The notes under the pieces: model-generated | What the model was told of the DNA's origin: nothing | Seen by the model: only the letters and a program-made list of their open reading frames with translations | Database searches by the model: none | Part shown: positions 1 through 8,272 of the stretch, piece after piece | Layout of the letters: each line of letters begins with the position of its first letter | Position numbering within the stretch: the stretch's first letter is position 1 | Made by a program: the position numbers and the translations under genes | NCBI GenBank assembly: GCA_017408185.1 | Contig: JAFQVE010000416.1 | Location: 1 to 15,318, forward strand | Source of the DNA: Oscillospiraceae bacterium | GTDB taxonomy: Bacteria; Bacillota_A; Clostridia; Oscillospirales; JAAYXM01 | Direction of reading: 5' to 3' | Length of the DNA: 15,318 nt

Positions 1-2
1 TA

Positions 3-3000
3 TTATCAATGATTCTTGCAATCGCAATGCTCCTGTCCCTTCTGCCGACAATCCCGCTTGCATCGGCAACAGAAACTCCCACAGAGTTTACTGTTGATTT
101 TGCGGCATATACATCAACCTTCCCGGATAAGAATAAAGGTACTAAGGACGACAGATGGTATATCTTCGCAGGAGATGACATATACGGTGAAAACTGGAAG
201 ATTATCACGGATAAAACCGTATCAACTATCTTCAGCGGAACAACAAAAACCGCAGTACAGCATTATACCACATATCTTCCGATTAACGTGACTGCCGACT
301 ATGCAGCAAATGGCTGGGATACGCTCGCAATTGAGGTAACGGCGCCGTCGGCAGGAATGTATACAGTTGATGTTATCGGCAGAAGCTCCGGATCAGGCGT
401 TGATTTCAGTGCATCGGTAAATGACACGGACATTGGCGAATGGAGTCTTCTTGCTGATAAGACCGGTGTAAAAGCAGGTGGTGAGGTAACATTAGCCTCC
501 GCAGTTCCTGTTGTGCTTGAAAAAGGTGCAAACACTGTGAAAATTAAGCAGACGGTGGGTCAAAACGGATATTTCGGATTTAATTTCACTCCCTTTGCCG
601 GACTTGGCGAAGTTAGCATCAGTGCCGAATCTTCGGAGCTTGTTGCCGGCGATGAGGAGGGTCTTGCTTTAACCGTTTCTGCAAAAGATGCAGACGGTAA
701 GGTAATATCCCTCGACAACGCAAGCATAACGTATAAAAGCTCTGATGAAGCGGTTGCAACTGTTTCGCAGAAGGGTGTTGTTATGCCTGTTGCACAGGGC
801 AACGTAAAAATCACAGCAACAGTAACGCTTGGCGGAGTTACGAAGGAAGCCGAGTTCGCAATCACCGTTTTACCGGCAGGTCCGAAGGTTGCAAAGGAAT
901 TCATTCTTGACTTCACAAAGGTAGACACGTCGACTCTTGATGGTCAGTATGCAAAGGTCAACGGCGTTGCGAAAGGTCCGAACTGGAGCATTATTACGAA
1001 GGTGGCAGAAGGTTCGAATATCTTTAATAAGACCAAGCGCATCAGATTCTACCTGAATTCTTACCTCCAGCTTGGTATTTATGCGGCAGACTTAAATGAA
1101 GGTTACGACACTGTGCTTATAGACTTTGATGTTCCTGCAGACGGAACTTACTATATCACGGGTCTTTTCAGAAGAAATACGGCAGGTGGCTACGGCGATA
1201 TTTATATCGACGGCAATAAAATCTGCACTTATGATTTCTATAATTCTGCAAATGCAGACGTGACTGCAGACGTTTCAAAAACTCCCGTAGCACTTACCGA
1301 AGGTACTCACAGATTAAGACTTACGGGAAGATTTTCTCAGGTAGACACACACGCATATGTAAATATTTTCAATTTGACGTTTACTCCGCTTGGTGAATTT
1401 AGCGGAGCGGAGCTTTCCCTTGATAAGAATTATATCCTTCTTTCTGATACGGACGGAGAAAAGCTTTCGGTAAATGCTATCTATGAAAGTGGTTGTAAAA
1501 TAGAAGCAAATAATGTTGGTGAAGTAACTTTTGAAAGCCTTAATACGGATGTTGCAACCGTAACGGCTGACGGAACTGTTATCCCGGTTTCTGAAGGTGA
1601 GGTTACAATCAAGACAACCGTAACAATCGGTGAAGTAACAAAAGAAGCTGTTATTACACTTACAATCTCAAAAGAACCGCTCTATAAGAGCTTCAAGGTT
1701 GATTTTGCCCAGGTAGATACAACTCAGCTTGTTGATGGTCAATATCTCAACAGAACTGCAACTGCAGTCGGTCCGAACTGGCAGGCTGTAAGCAATAAAA
1801 ATACATCAACTCTTCTTGGTGCAAACAACCGCGTAAGATTCTATTCTGCCGGATTTGTGCAGATGAGCATATATTCAAGCGACCGCGAAAACGGACGTGA
1901 TACGCTTGTTGTAAACTTCACAGTGCCGGAAGACGGAGTTTATGACGTAACCGGAAAATTCCGCACCGGAACGTCGGGTGGATACGGAGATATTTATATT
2001 GACGGTGTAAAGCATTGCAGATATGACTTTTATGCTGATGCAGTTGAGACTGTGGATGTTCTGATAAATTCAGAACCCCTTGCTCTCACAAAGGGTGAGC
2101 ACCAGTTCAAGTTTACGGGAAGTCTCTCAAGCGCAGAGTCCCGTTCGGACATATTCATCTATGATTTCACGTTTACGGAAGAGGGCATACTTGATTCTGC
2201 AAAGCTTGCTTACGATAAGAGATATATTCTTCTTTCTGAAACAAACGGCGCAAAGCTCGACCTTTCTGCAAAATACGTTGGCGGACGTGCTGTTGACGTA
2301 GCAAAGGACGCAGTGGTTTCGTTTAAGAGCTCCGATGAAGCAATTGCAACCGTTTCTCAGGACGGTGTTGTTTTCCCGGTTTCGGAGGGCAGCGTTGTTA
2401 TAACAGCAACTGTAAACGTTGGCGGAATCATCAGAGAAGCAGAGCTTCCGCTTAAGATATCGGCAGAAGCTATTTATGAGAATTTTGATATTGATTTCAC
2501 GTTAGTTGACAGAGACAAACTTGATGACTCGGATGGAAGAGTAAACAGAAACGGAACTGCAATAGGTCCTAACTGGAGCCTCGTAACAGACAGAAACGTT
2601 TCAACTGTCTTCGGTGCGAATAATCGTGTAAAATTCTATGCGACATACCTTCAGTTCTTTTTGTCCGCCAATGACGTAAATAACGGTCGTGACAGAGCTG
2701 TTGTAAAGTTCGATGTAGGCGTTGATGCATTGTATGATATTGAGCTTTTCGGAGGAGTAAGCGCCAGCGGAGGCCTTGCAGAGTTCTATATCGATAACAA
2801 ATACGTCGGTGAGTATGATTTCTATTCCGAAATAACGGATACCACAGGTGCTCGCGGAAGACTCAGAGCAGTAGAGCTCTCCAAGGGTACGCATACATTG
2901 ACTGTAGTTGTAAAGCCGAGCTCGGGAACAAGCGCATATGTTGTTCTTTCAAAATTGAGCTTTGAGGAAATTGATGCATTAAGCCCGATTGCTAAAGTTG

Positions 3001-6000
3001 GTGCTGAAACGAGCAGAGATTCCATTGCTCAGGGCGAAAGTGAACCGTACAGCATTTATATTCTCCATGAAGACGGCGTAAGATATTATGCAAAGCCGTC
3101 TCTCAAAGGAGAAAAGGACATAAGCGTTTCTCTTTCAAGTGACACACCGGAAATCGCAAGTGTTTCCGATGGATTTATAAAAGCATTGAATCCCGGAAAT
3201 GCAGAGTTTACAATCTCCGGCGATATTGCAGGTGTTACTGTTCCGAATGGCGAATTCGAAATTACCGTTAACGAGAATACATATGACCATCCTGAACTTG
3301 ATGTGGTCTACGATCTCTTCTATGAAGGCGGAACTACCGAGATATCTGCGGCGGCTTATCTTTCCGATGGTTCAAAGATATTTGATCGCGATATAACATA
3401 TCATTTCGCATCTGATAACACAGAGGTCGCATCCATCGATGGAAATACAATGTCTACGTTAAAAGAAGGCGAAGCCACCATCACGGCTTATGTAACCTTC
3501 AACGGAATTGAAAAAACAGTATCAAAGAAAATCAAGGTTGTTCCTGTTTCTCTTGAAAGGATAGAAGCACATACGGAAGATAATATTGTTTCGTCGATTG
3601 ATAAAGATGGTTCTCAGATTGTTGTTAAGGGAATAAACAACGACGGAAGCGAAGGAAATATTGACGGGGCAACGTATGTCTATGAAAACCTCACTCCTGA
3701 CCTTATTGATTTAAGCGAAGACGGAAAAGTATTTTCAATAGCTCGTGGTGCAGCACAGGTAAAGGTTATAATGACTCTTGGCGGACTTTCTTTTGAATGC
3801 ATCGCAGATGTCATTTCAAGCTCACAGAAAACAGAACCTACTTTGTATACATATGAGATGCGTCAGAATGCTCTCTATAATATTTCAAAATACGATTGGG
3901 CAAAGAGCAGTAAAGATTCTGCTGTAAGAGATGCTGAATATTGGGTAGAGAATTTAGAAGCGGTTTATGACTCTATTATGTATGAAGGCATACCGAGAGC
4001 TTATTCTATCGGTTTGCACGACAGTCCTGACGATTTCGACTACAAGTGTGCATATTGTCAGGAAGACGTCAGAAATCATGCAACTTCGTACGGTTGGAAA
4101 ACAAATCCGCTCGTGCGTCCATTCAAGATTCAGTGTCCTGCATGTAAGAGATTTTTTCCATCAAACGACTTCGAAAGCTTCTATAAGCTTGGACTTGATC
4201 AGAAGCGACAGTTTGATCGCACTCGTGCGCTTGAGGCACATCGCGCAATGCTTCTCGAAAAGGGAGAGATTCTTCCGGAACTTGAAATTTCCGAGGAAAG
4301 AAGAACCGCTATAGATTCAGGTCTTGCACTCACAAAAGAAGAACGCGCGTACTATGGCTACGGCAAAGGATATCTCAAAAACAATACATATCGTGATGCA
4401 GTAAATGACGGCGTAATGCTTCTTGATCATGTGTATGATTCAGCCGGCAATATCGTTAAAGAAGGTGTTCTTCTCGCAGAAGAAGATCTCGATACCTACG
4501 CTGTTGACGATGGTATGGGATGGAATATCGGATTAACTGCTGATAGTGGTATTCCGATAATGAAGACATTTATTCCGTTCTACCACCATGCGATGTATAG
4601 CATAAACGGATCTGTTTATCTCACAAAAGCTCTCCCGGCTCTTATGGATGCATATCTCTATACAGGCGACATCAAGTACGGAAGAGCAGGTGCAATCCTC
4701 ATCGACAGAATTGCAGACGTATTCCCGAGCTTTGACCTTACACAGTGGGTTGAGTATCAGAACTCACACGGTGGCAGAAACACCGGAAAGATTTTAGGTG
4801 CTATCTGGCAGAGTGGTCTTGCTGAAACTTTCATAAAATCATATGATGCATTTTATCCGGCAATGGATGACCCGTATGTAATTCAGTTCCTTTCAAAGAA
4901 GGCGGCAGAATTCGGATTGGAGAACCCGAAACTTACGGGTGATATGATTCGTGAAAACTGCGAAAACGGAATTGTTCGTGAGTCGTTTAAAGGTGCAAAG
5001 GAAGATAAAATCCAGGGTAACTTTGGTATGCACCAGATGGTGGTCACTTGCGCTGCCGTTGCTCTCGATACATTCCCCGAAACTCAGGAAATGCTTGATT
5101 GGCTTATGGCGAGATCAAGTACCGGCAAAACGACTGTTTCCAATTATGGCGTTTATGTTGATGGTGTATATAAACCGCGAACATTCGGCGTTTACACATC
5201 AAATACCGGCGGTGAGATAGGAATCTACCTTGTAAACCAGGTTGACCGAGACGGTTTCGGTTACGAAATCGGTGCAAGCTACAACCAAAGCTGGCTTAAT
5301 AATATAAGTGACCTTGCAGATATTCTTTATCGCTATAAGGGTTATAACGGAACGGATTTTTATGAGCATCCGAAGTTTAAGAAGATGTTCAACACAATCT
5401 ATCAGATGACGATGGCGGGCGGATATACGCTTCATCTCGGTGACTTTGACAGAACAGCCTCAGTAAAGAATGCTACATCTAAATTATCTTTGCTTCGTGG
5501 TTTCAAGAGATTGAACGATCCGCTGTATGGTCGTATCCTAGCTGCTTTGCTCGGCGGAACTCTTACCGATGCTTATATAGATATATTTGAGCCTGATGCA
5601 GAGGCTCCGAAGAAAGAAATTGAAGCTATTGTGGAGGAACAAGGCGAATATAAACTCGGAAGCCGAAATCTTCCCGGCTTCGGACTTGCGGTTCTTTCCG
5701 GGGGTGAACTCATCAAGAACTCAGGTGCGATTGCTGATGCTGATTTCCGTCATGATACATGGCTCTGGTATGGTAACTCAACAAAGTCACACGGACATGA
5801 AGATTTGTTGCAGATGGGAATTGATGCCTATGGCTTCAACTTCACTCCGGACCTCGGATATCCGAAAGAAACAGGTTCAGATCCGAACCGTGCACAGTGG
5901 GTAAGTGCAACGATTTCTCATAACACTGTTGTTGTTAACGGAAAAACGCAGAAGACAACAGAATATGCTCTTCCGTATCATTACGACGGAGATGGTATTG

Positions 6001-8216
6001 TAAAGTTGATTGACGTTGATGCGGCTCATGTTTATGACGATACAGATATATATCGCAGAACGCTTGTTTCTGTTAATGCTTCCGAAGAGGTTGCTTATAC
6101 GGTAGACTTCTTCCGTATCCTTGGCGGTAGCGACCATATGTATAGCTTCCATACCCAGTCTTGCGACGGTTACACGGTTGATGGACTTAATCTCGTTCCG
6201 CAGGTTGATGAAAACGGAACTTATATTGGTTCATATGCAGGTAAGGATGTTCCTTACGGCGAAGATCCGGGCGGAAATCCTCCGGACAACACTTATCCCA
6301 CAGGATTTACATGGCTTAAAAATGTAAACCGTGACGATGCTCCTGCAAGCGGTAACTTCTCCGTGAACTTCAAGCAGACAGACTTTAAGCATCTGGTTGA
6401 AGATTCAAATGGCCTTAATCTGAAGTTCACAGCTCTTAATGATTGGACACCGTCAAGTGTTGGTATTGCTGCAGGTCTTCCGCCTCATCGTGAGGAAAAC
6501 CTTGTCATTCCGCATCTTGACTATATGATGATTCACAGAACGGGAGAAAACCTTGATACACTCTATACATCGGTTATCCAGCCGTATAAGGGCGAGGAGT
6601 ATATTGAGAGTATGGAGAGTGTTCCGCTTACATGCAACGGAACTGAAGGTGAGAAAGATGCTTCCCGTGCAGTTAAGGTTAAGCTTAAAAACGGACGTAT
6701 CGACTATATCATCTATGCAACAAACAATGAACTGACCTACACGTTAAATGATGGTGATGTAAACATCGAATTCAACGGATTTGTTGGTGTTTATTCTGTA
6801 AATGAAGAGGGAAAGAATATCTATTCTTATATAAATGACGGAACAAAGATTGGTAATTTGGAGGCGACTTCAAGATATACCGGTAAAGTAATCTCATTCA
6901 CAGAAGAGCTTTCATCGGAAAACGAAATTGTTGTAATGCTCGATCAGGAGATTTCAGATGAAGAAATCGCAGCTCTTGCAGGTGAATATGTATACATCGA
7001 ACCTGATAATGTTGATAACGCTTCTTATAGGATTGAAGGTGCAAGTAGAGTAGACGGCGGAATAACTCTCGATATCGGAGATGTATCGCTTATAAGATCC
7101 TACAAGACCGCGGCGGACTTCAATGCAGGTTATAAGTATAATATAGCGGCAGACAGAAGCCTCTATATTCCGCTTTCGGCTGAAACAACCAACAAGCCTG
7201 TAATTGCTCCGCAAAGCGATGCGTCAGCTTCGGCAGGAAGTGTTATAAATGTTCAGTTGTCGGCAAAGAGTGCAGACGATGAAAAGGTAACTTACATTGG
7301 AAACGTGCTTCCGCGTGGTGCAAGCATAGATTCAGAAACTGGTATAATCTCTTGGAAACCGACATCATCACAGATAGGCGAGAATGGTTTCCTTGTCACT
7401 GTCCGCGATGAGTCGGGAAGAGAAAATGCAATAAGCTTTATTATCACAGTCCACGGTTCAACAACAGGAACAAAACCGGTAACACCTTCAACACCGTCTG
7501 AACCCGAAACTCCCGGAACTTCCGCAGGAAGCGGCGGTGCTTCTGGTGGCGGCGGAGGCGGCGGAGGTGGTGCAACAGCACCAACAACGCCTTCAGAACC
7601 GGAAAAGGGGGATACAACAGAAAAAGAAGATGTTGTAACTCCGATAGTACCTGAAACTCCGTCAGCAGATTCAGATGCTCACTTCGTTGACCTTGAAGGT
7701 CATTCCTGGGCAGTAGATGCAATCAACGCTCTTGCAGAAGACAATATAATCAAGGGAACAAGTGAGACCACCTTCTCACCGGCAAAGAACATAACTCGTG
7801 CAGACTTTGCAATACTTCTCGTCCGCGCATTCAAGCTCGAGAGTGAAAATGCTGAAAACTTCGCAGACGTAGCTGATAGCGACTACTTCGCAAAAGAACT
7901 TGCAATAGCTCGAAATACCGGCATTGTCGGTGGTATTGGTGATAACAAGTATGCACCGAAGAACAACATAACCCGTCAGGATATGATGGTTATAGTTTAC
8001 AGAGCGCTTAAGAAGCTTAACGTTGAGCTTGAAAAAACAACAGATGCCGAAATGACCGATGTTGATTCAGTTGCAGACTACGCAAAAGAAGCAGTTGGTG
8101 CACTTATAAGTGCAGGTCTGGTTAACGGAAAGAACGGCAAAATAGCACCGAAGGATTATACAACGCGTGCAGAAGTAGCTGTTCTTATCAAGCGAATACT
8201 TGATTATATGGCATAA
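3..8216 (+). CDS. Giant SLH-anchored heparinase II/III-type polysaccharide lyase with four tandem binding modules (5' end truncated by window)
   Basis: Probably cleaves a uronic-acid-containing polysaccharide by beta-elimination at the cell wall. Numbering from the first in-window ATG (nt 9): hydrophobic signal-peptide core 1-20; four modules of about 265 aa (26-295, 296-557, 558-821, 822-1090), each a beta-rich putative carbohydrate-binding domain followed by a Big_2-like Ig domain; two further Big_2-like domains (about 1091-1275); an alpha-helical domain (about 1280-1880) with a CxxC...CxxC pair at 1347/1350/1376/1379, N1671-x3-H1675 and a DGFGYE-x4-Y motif ending at Y1758; a heparinase II/III C-terminal beta domain with HGHED (1928-1932) and HNT (1971-1973); a He_PIG-like Ig domain (about 2397-2483); a Pro/Gly linker; and three SLH domains (about 2558-2735). 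H1675, Y1758 and H1928/H1930 are candidate catalytic residues by family analogy. The frame stays open to the window edge as Leu-Ser before nt 9; comparison with the MKKALSIILA start of the gene at 11157 suggests the true ATG lies about four codons outside. PL family and substrate cannot be assigned. Confidence 0.88.
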   Translation, partial: LSMILAIAMLLSLLPTIPLASATETPTEFTVDFAAYTSTFPDKNKGTKDDRWYIFAGDDIYGENWKIITDKTVSTIFSGTTKTAVQHYTTYLPINVTADYAANGWDTLAIEVTAPSAGMYTVDVIGRSSGSGVDFSASVNDTDIGEWSLLADKTGVKAGGEVTLASAVPVVLEKGANTVKIKQTVGQNGYFGFNFTPFAGLGEVSISAESSELVAGDEEGLALTVSAKDADGKVISLDNASITYKSSDEAVATVSQKGVVMPVAQGNVKITATVTLGGVTKEAEFAITVLPAGPKVAKEFILDFTKVDTSTLDGQYAKVNGVAKGPNWSIITKVAEGSNIFNKTKRIRFYLNSYLQLGIYAADLNEGYDTVLIDFDVPADGTYYITGLFRRNTAGGYGDIYIDGNKICTYDFYNSANADVTADVSKTPVALTEGTHRLRLTGRFSQVDTHAYVNIFNLTFTPLGEFSGAELSLDKNYILLSDTDGEKLSVNAIYESGCKIEANNVGEVTFESLNTDVATVTADGTVIPVSEGEVTIKTTVTIGEVTKEAVITLTISKEPLYKSFKVDFAQVDTTQLVDGQYLNRTATAVGPNWQAVSNKNTSTLLGANNRVRFYSAGFVQMSIYSSDRENGRDTLVVNFTVPEDGVYDVTGKFRTGTSGGYGDIYIDGVKHCRYDFYADAVETVDVLINSEPLALTKGEHQFKFTGSLSSAESRSDIFIYDFTFTEEGILDSAKLAYDKRYILLSETNGAKLDLSAKYVGGRAVDVAKDAVVSFKSSDEAIATVSQDGVVFPVSEGSVVITATVNVGGIIREAELPLKISAEAIYENFDIDFTLVDRDKLDDSDGRVNRNGTAIGPNWSLVTDRNVSTVFGANNRVKFYATYLQFFLSANDVNNGRDRAVVKFDVGVDALYDIELFGGVSASGGLAEFYIDNKYVGEYDFYSEITDTTGARGRLRAVELSKGTHTLTVVVKPSSGTSAYVVLSKLSFEEIDALSPIAKVGAETSRDSIAQGESEPYSIYILHEDGVRYYAKPSLKGEKDISVSLSSDTPEIASVSDGFIKALNPGNAEFTISGDIAGVTVPNGEFEITVNENTYDHPELDVVYDLFYEGGTTEISAAAYLSDGSKIFDRDITYHFASDNTEVASIDGNTMSTLKEGEATITAYVTFNGIEKTVSKKIKVVPVSLERIEAHTEDNIVSSIDKDGSQIVVKGINNDGSEGNIDGATYVYENLTPDLIDLSEDGKVFSIARGAAQVKVIMTLGGLSFECIADVISSSQKTEPTLYTYEMRQNALYNISKYDWAKSSKDSAVRDAEYWVENLEAVYDSIMYEGIPRAYSIGLHDSPDDFDYKCAYCQEDVRNHATSYGWKTNPLVRPFKIQCPACKRFFPSNDFESFYKLGLDQKRQFDRTRALEAHRAMLLEKGEILPELEISEERRTAIDSGLALTKEERAYYGYGKGYLKNNTYRDAVNDGVMLLDHVYDSAGNIVKEGVLLAEEDLDTYAVDDGMGWNIGLTADSGIPIMKTFIPFYHHAMYSINGSVYLTKALPALMDAYLYTGDIKYGRAGAILIDRIADVFPSFDLTQWVEYQNSHGGRNTGKILGAIWQSGLAETFIKSYDAFYPAMDDPYVIQFLSKKAAEFGLENPKLTGDMIRENCENGIVRESFKGAKEDKIQGNFGMHQMVVTCAAVALDTFPETQEMLDWLMARSSTGKTTVSNYGVYVDGVYKPRTFGVYTSNTGGEIGIYLVNQVDRDGFGYEIGASYNQSWLNNISDLADILYRYKGYNGTDFYEHPKFKKMFNTIYQMTMAGGYTLHLGDFDRTASVKNATSKLSLLRGFKRLNDPLYGRILAALLGGTLTDAYIDIFEPDAEAPKKEIEAIVEEQGEYKLGSRNLPGFGLAVLSGGELIKNSGAIADADFRHDTWLWYGNSTKSHGHEDLLQMGIDAYGFNFTPDLGYPKETGSDPNRAQWVSATISHNTVVVNGKTQKTTEYALPYHYDGDGIVKLIDVDAAHVYDDTDIYRRTLVSVNASEEVAYTVDFFRILGGSDHMYSFHTQSCDGYTVDGLNLVPQVDENGTYIGSYAGKDVPYGEDPGGNPPDNTYPTGFTWLKNVNRDDAPASGNFSVNFKQTDFKHLVEDSNGLNLKFTALNDWTPSSVGIAAGLPPHREENLVIPHLDYMMIHRTGENLDTLYTSVIQPYKGEEYIESMESVPLTCNGTEGEKDASRAVKVKLKNGRIDYIIYATNNELTYTLNDGDVNIEFNGFVGVYSVNEEGKNIYSYINDGTKIGNLEATSRYTGKVISFTEELSSENEIVVMLDQEISDEEIAALAGEYVYIEPDNVDNASYRIEGASRVDGGITLDIGDVSLIRSYKTAADFNAGYKYNIAADRSLYIPLSAETTNKPVIAPQSDASASAGSVINVQLSAKSADDEKVTYIGNVLPRGASIDSETGIISWKPTSSQIGENGFLVTVRDESGRENAISFIITVHGSTTGTKPVTPSTPSEPETPGTSAGSGGASGGGGGGGGGATAPTTPSEPEKGDTTEKEDVVTPIVPETPSADSDAHFVDLEGHSWAVDAINALAEDNIIKGTSETTFSPAKNITRADFAILLVRAFKLESENAENFADVADSDYFAKELAIARNTGIVGGIGDNKYAPKNNITRQDMMVIVYRALKKLNVELEKTTDAEMTDVDSVADYAKEAVGALISAGLVNGKNGKIAPKDYTTRAEVAVLIKRILDYMA
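84..3275 (+). repeat. Four tandem protein modules (beta-sandwich-like plus Big_2) in the lyase N-terminus
   Basis: Four consecutive segments, starting near nt 84, 894, 1680 and 2472, repeat one pattern. Each opens with an F-x-(V/L/I)-DF motif, then (in 2-4) G-P-N-W, R/K-(F)Y and a Y-I-D-G/N strand, a late L-x-x-G-x-H strand (2-4), and ends in a Big_2-like domain with a V-A-T-V core and a V-x-P-V-x-x-G turn (clearest in 1-3). Modules 2 and 3 are most alike, sharing the string GGYGDIYIDG; module 1 is the most divergent in its first half and module 4 in its Ig half. The DNA has clearly diverged between copies, so this is an old duplication rather than a fresh one. A carbohydrate-binding role is inferred from architecture. 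Confidence 0.8.
7464..7679 (+). repeat. Pro/Thr/Glu and poly-Gly linker before the SLH domains
   Basis: This low-complexity stretch encodes a wall-spanning linker. Two TPSEPE segments flank a run of nine glycines (residues 2513-2521) encoded by GGN triplets at nt 7545-7571. The triplet run is locally very GC-rich compared with the rest of the gene and could change length by slippage without breaking the frame. Confidence 0.7.
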
Positions 8217-8226
8217 TTAAAAAGAA

Positions 8227-8256
8227 ACCGTTGCGGGAGATTTCTCCCGCAACGGT
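8227..8256 (+). promoter_or_regulatory. Perfect 14-bp hairpin between lyase and GH39 genes
   Basis: The arms ACCGTTGCGGGAGA (8227-8240) and TCTCCCGCAACGGT (8243-8256) are exact reverse complements with 2 nt between them. On the plus strand no T-run follows, so it is a poor intrinsic terminator in that direction; on the minus strand it is followed by a T-rich tract. It begins 11 nt after the lyase stop codon and sits immediately before the ribosome site of the next gene. It may stabilise or process the mRNA, partly attenuate read-through so that the giant first gene is expressed differently from the rest, or act as a leftover terminator. Which of these applies is not visible from sequence. Confidence 0.8.
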
Positions 8257-8263
8257 AAGAAGG
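8257..8263 (+). promoter_or_regulatory. Ribosome binding site AAGAAGG fixing the GH39 start at 8273
   Basis: A purine-rich AAGAAGG lies 9 nt before the ATG at 8273. The alternative longer frame would begin with TTG at 8231, inside the hairpin and with no ribosome site, so the ATG is preferred. Confidence 0.75.
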
Positions 8264-8272
8264 TATAAAGAC

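Noticed and set aside
560..928. 122-codon minus-strand open frame in the lyase modules
   Set aside because: It is the complement of a Big_2 segment, with low-complexity Ser/Thr/Pro composition typical of a shadow frame.
84..3275. CRISPR array or recent DNA tandem duplication
   Set aside because: The repetition is at protein level in units of about 265 codons with much silent and replacement divergence; there are no short identical direct repeats with spacers.
8231..8272. Longer GH39 start at TTG 8231
   Set aside because: The TTG lies inside the 14-bp hairpin, has no ribosome site, and the added residues do not resemble the GH39 N-terminus; ATG 8273 has AAGAAGG at 9 nt.
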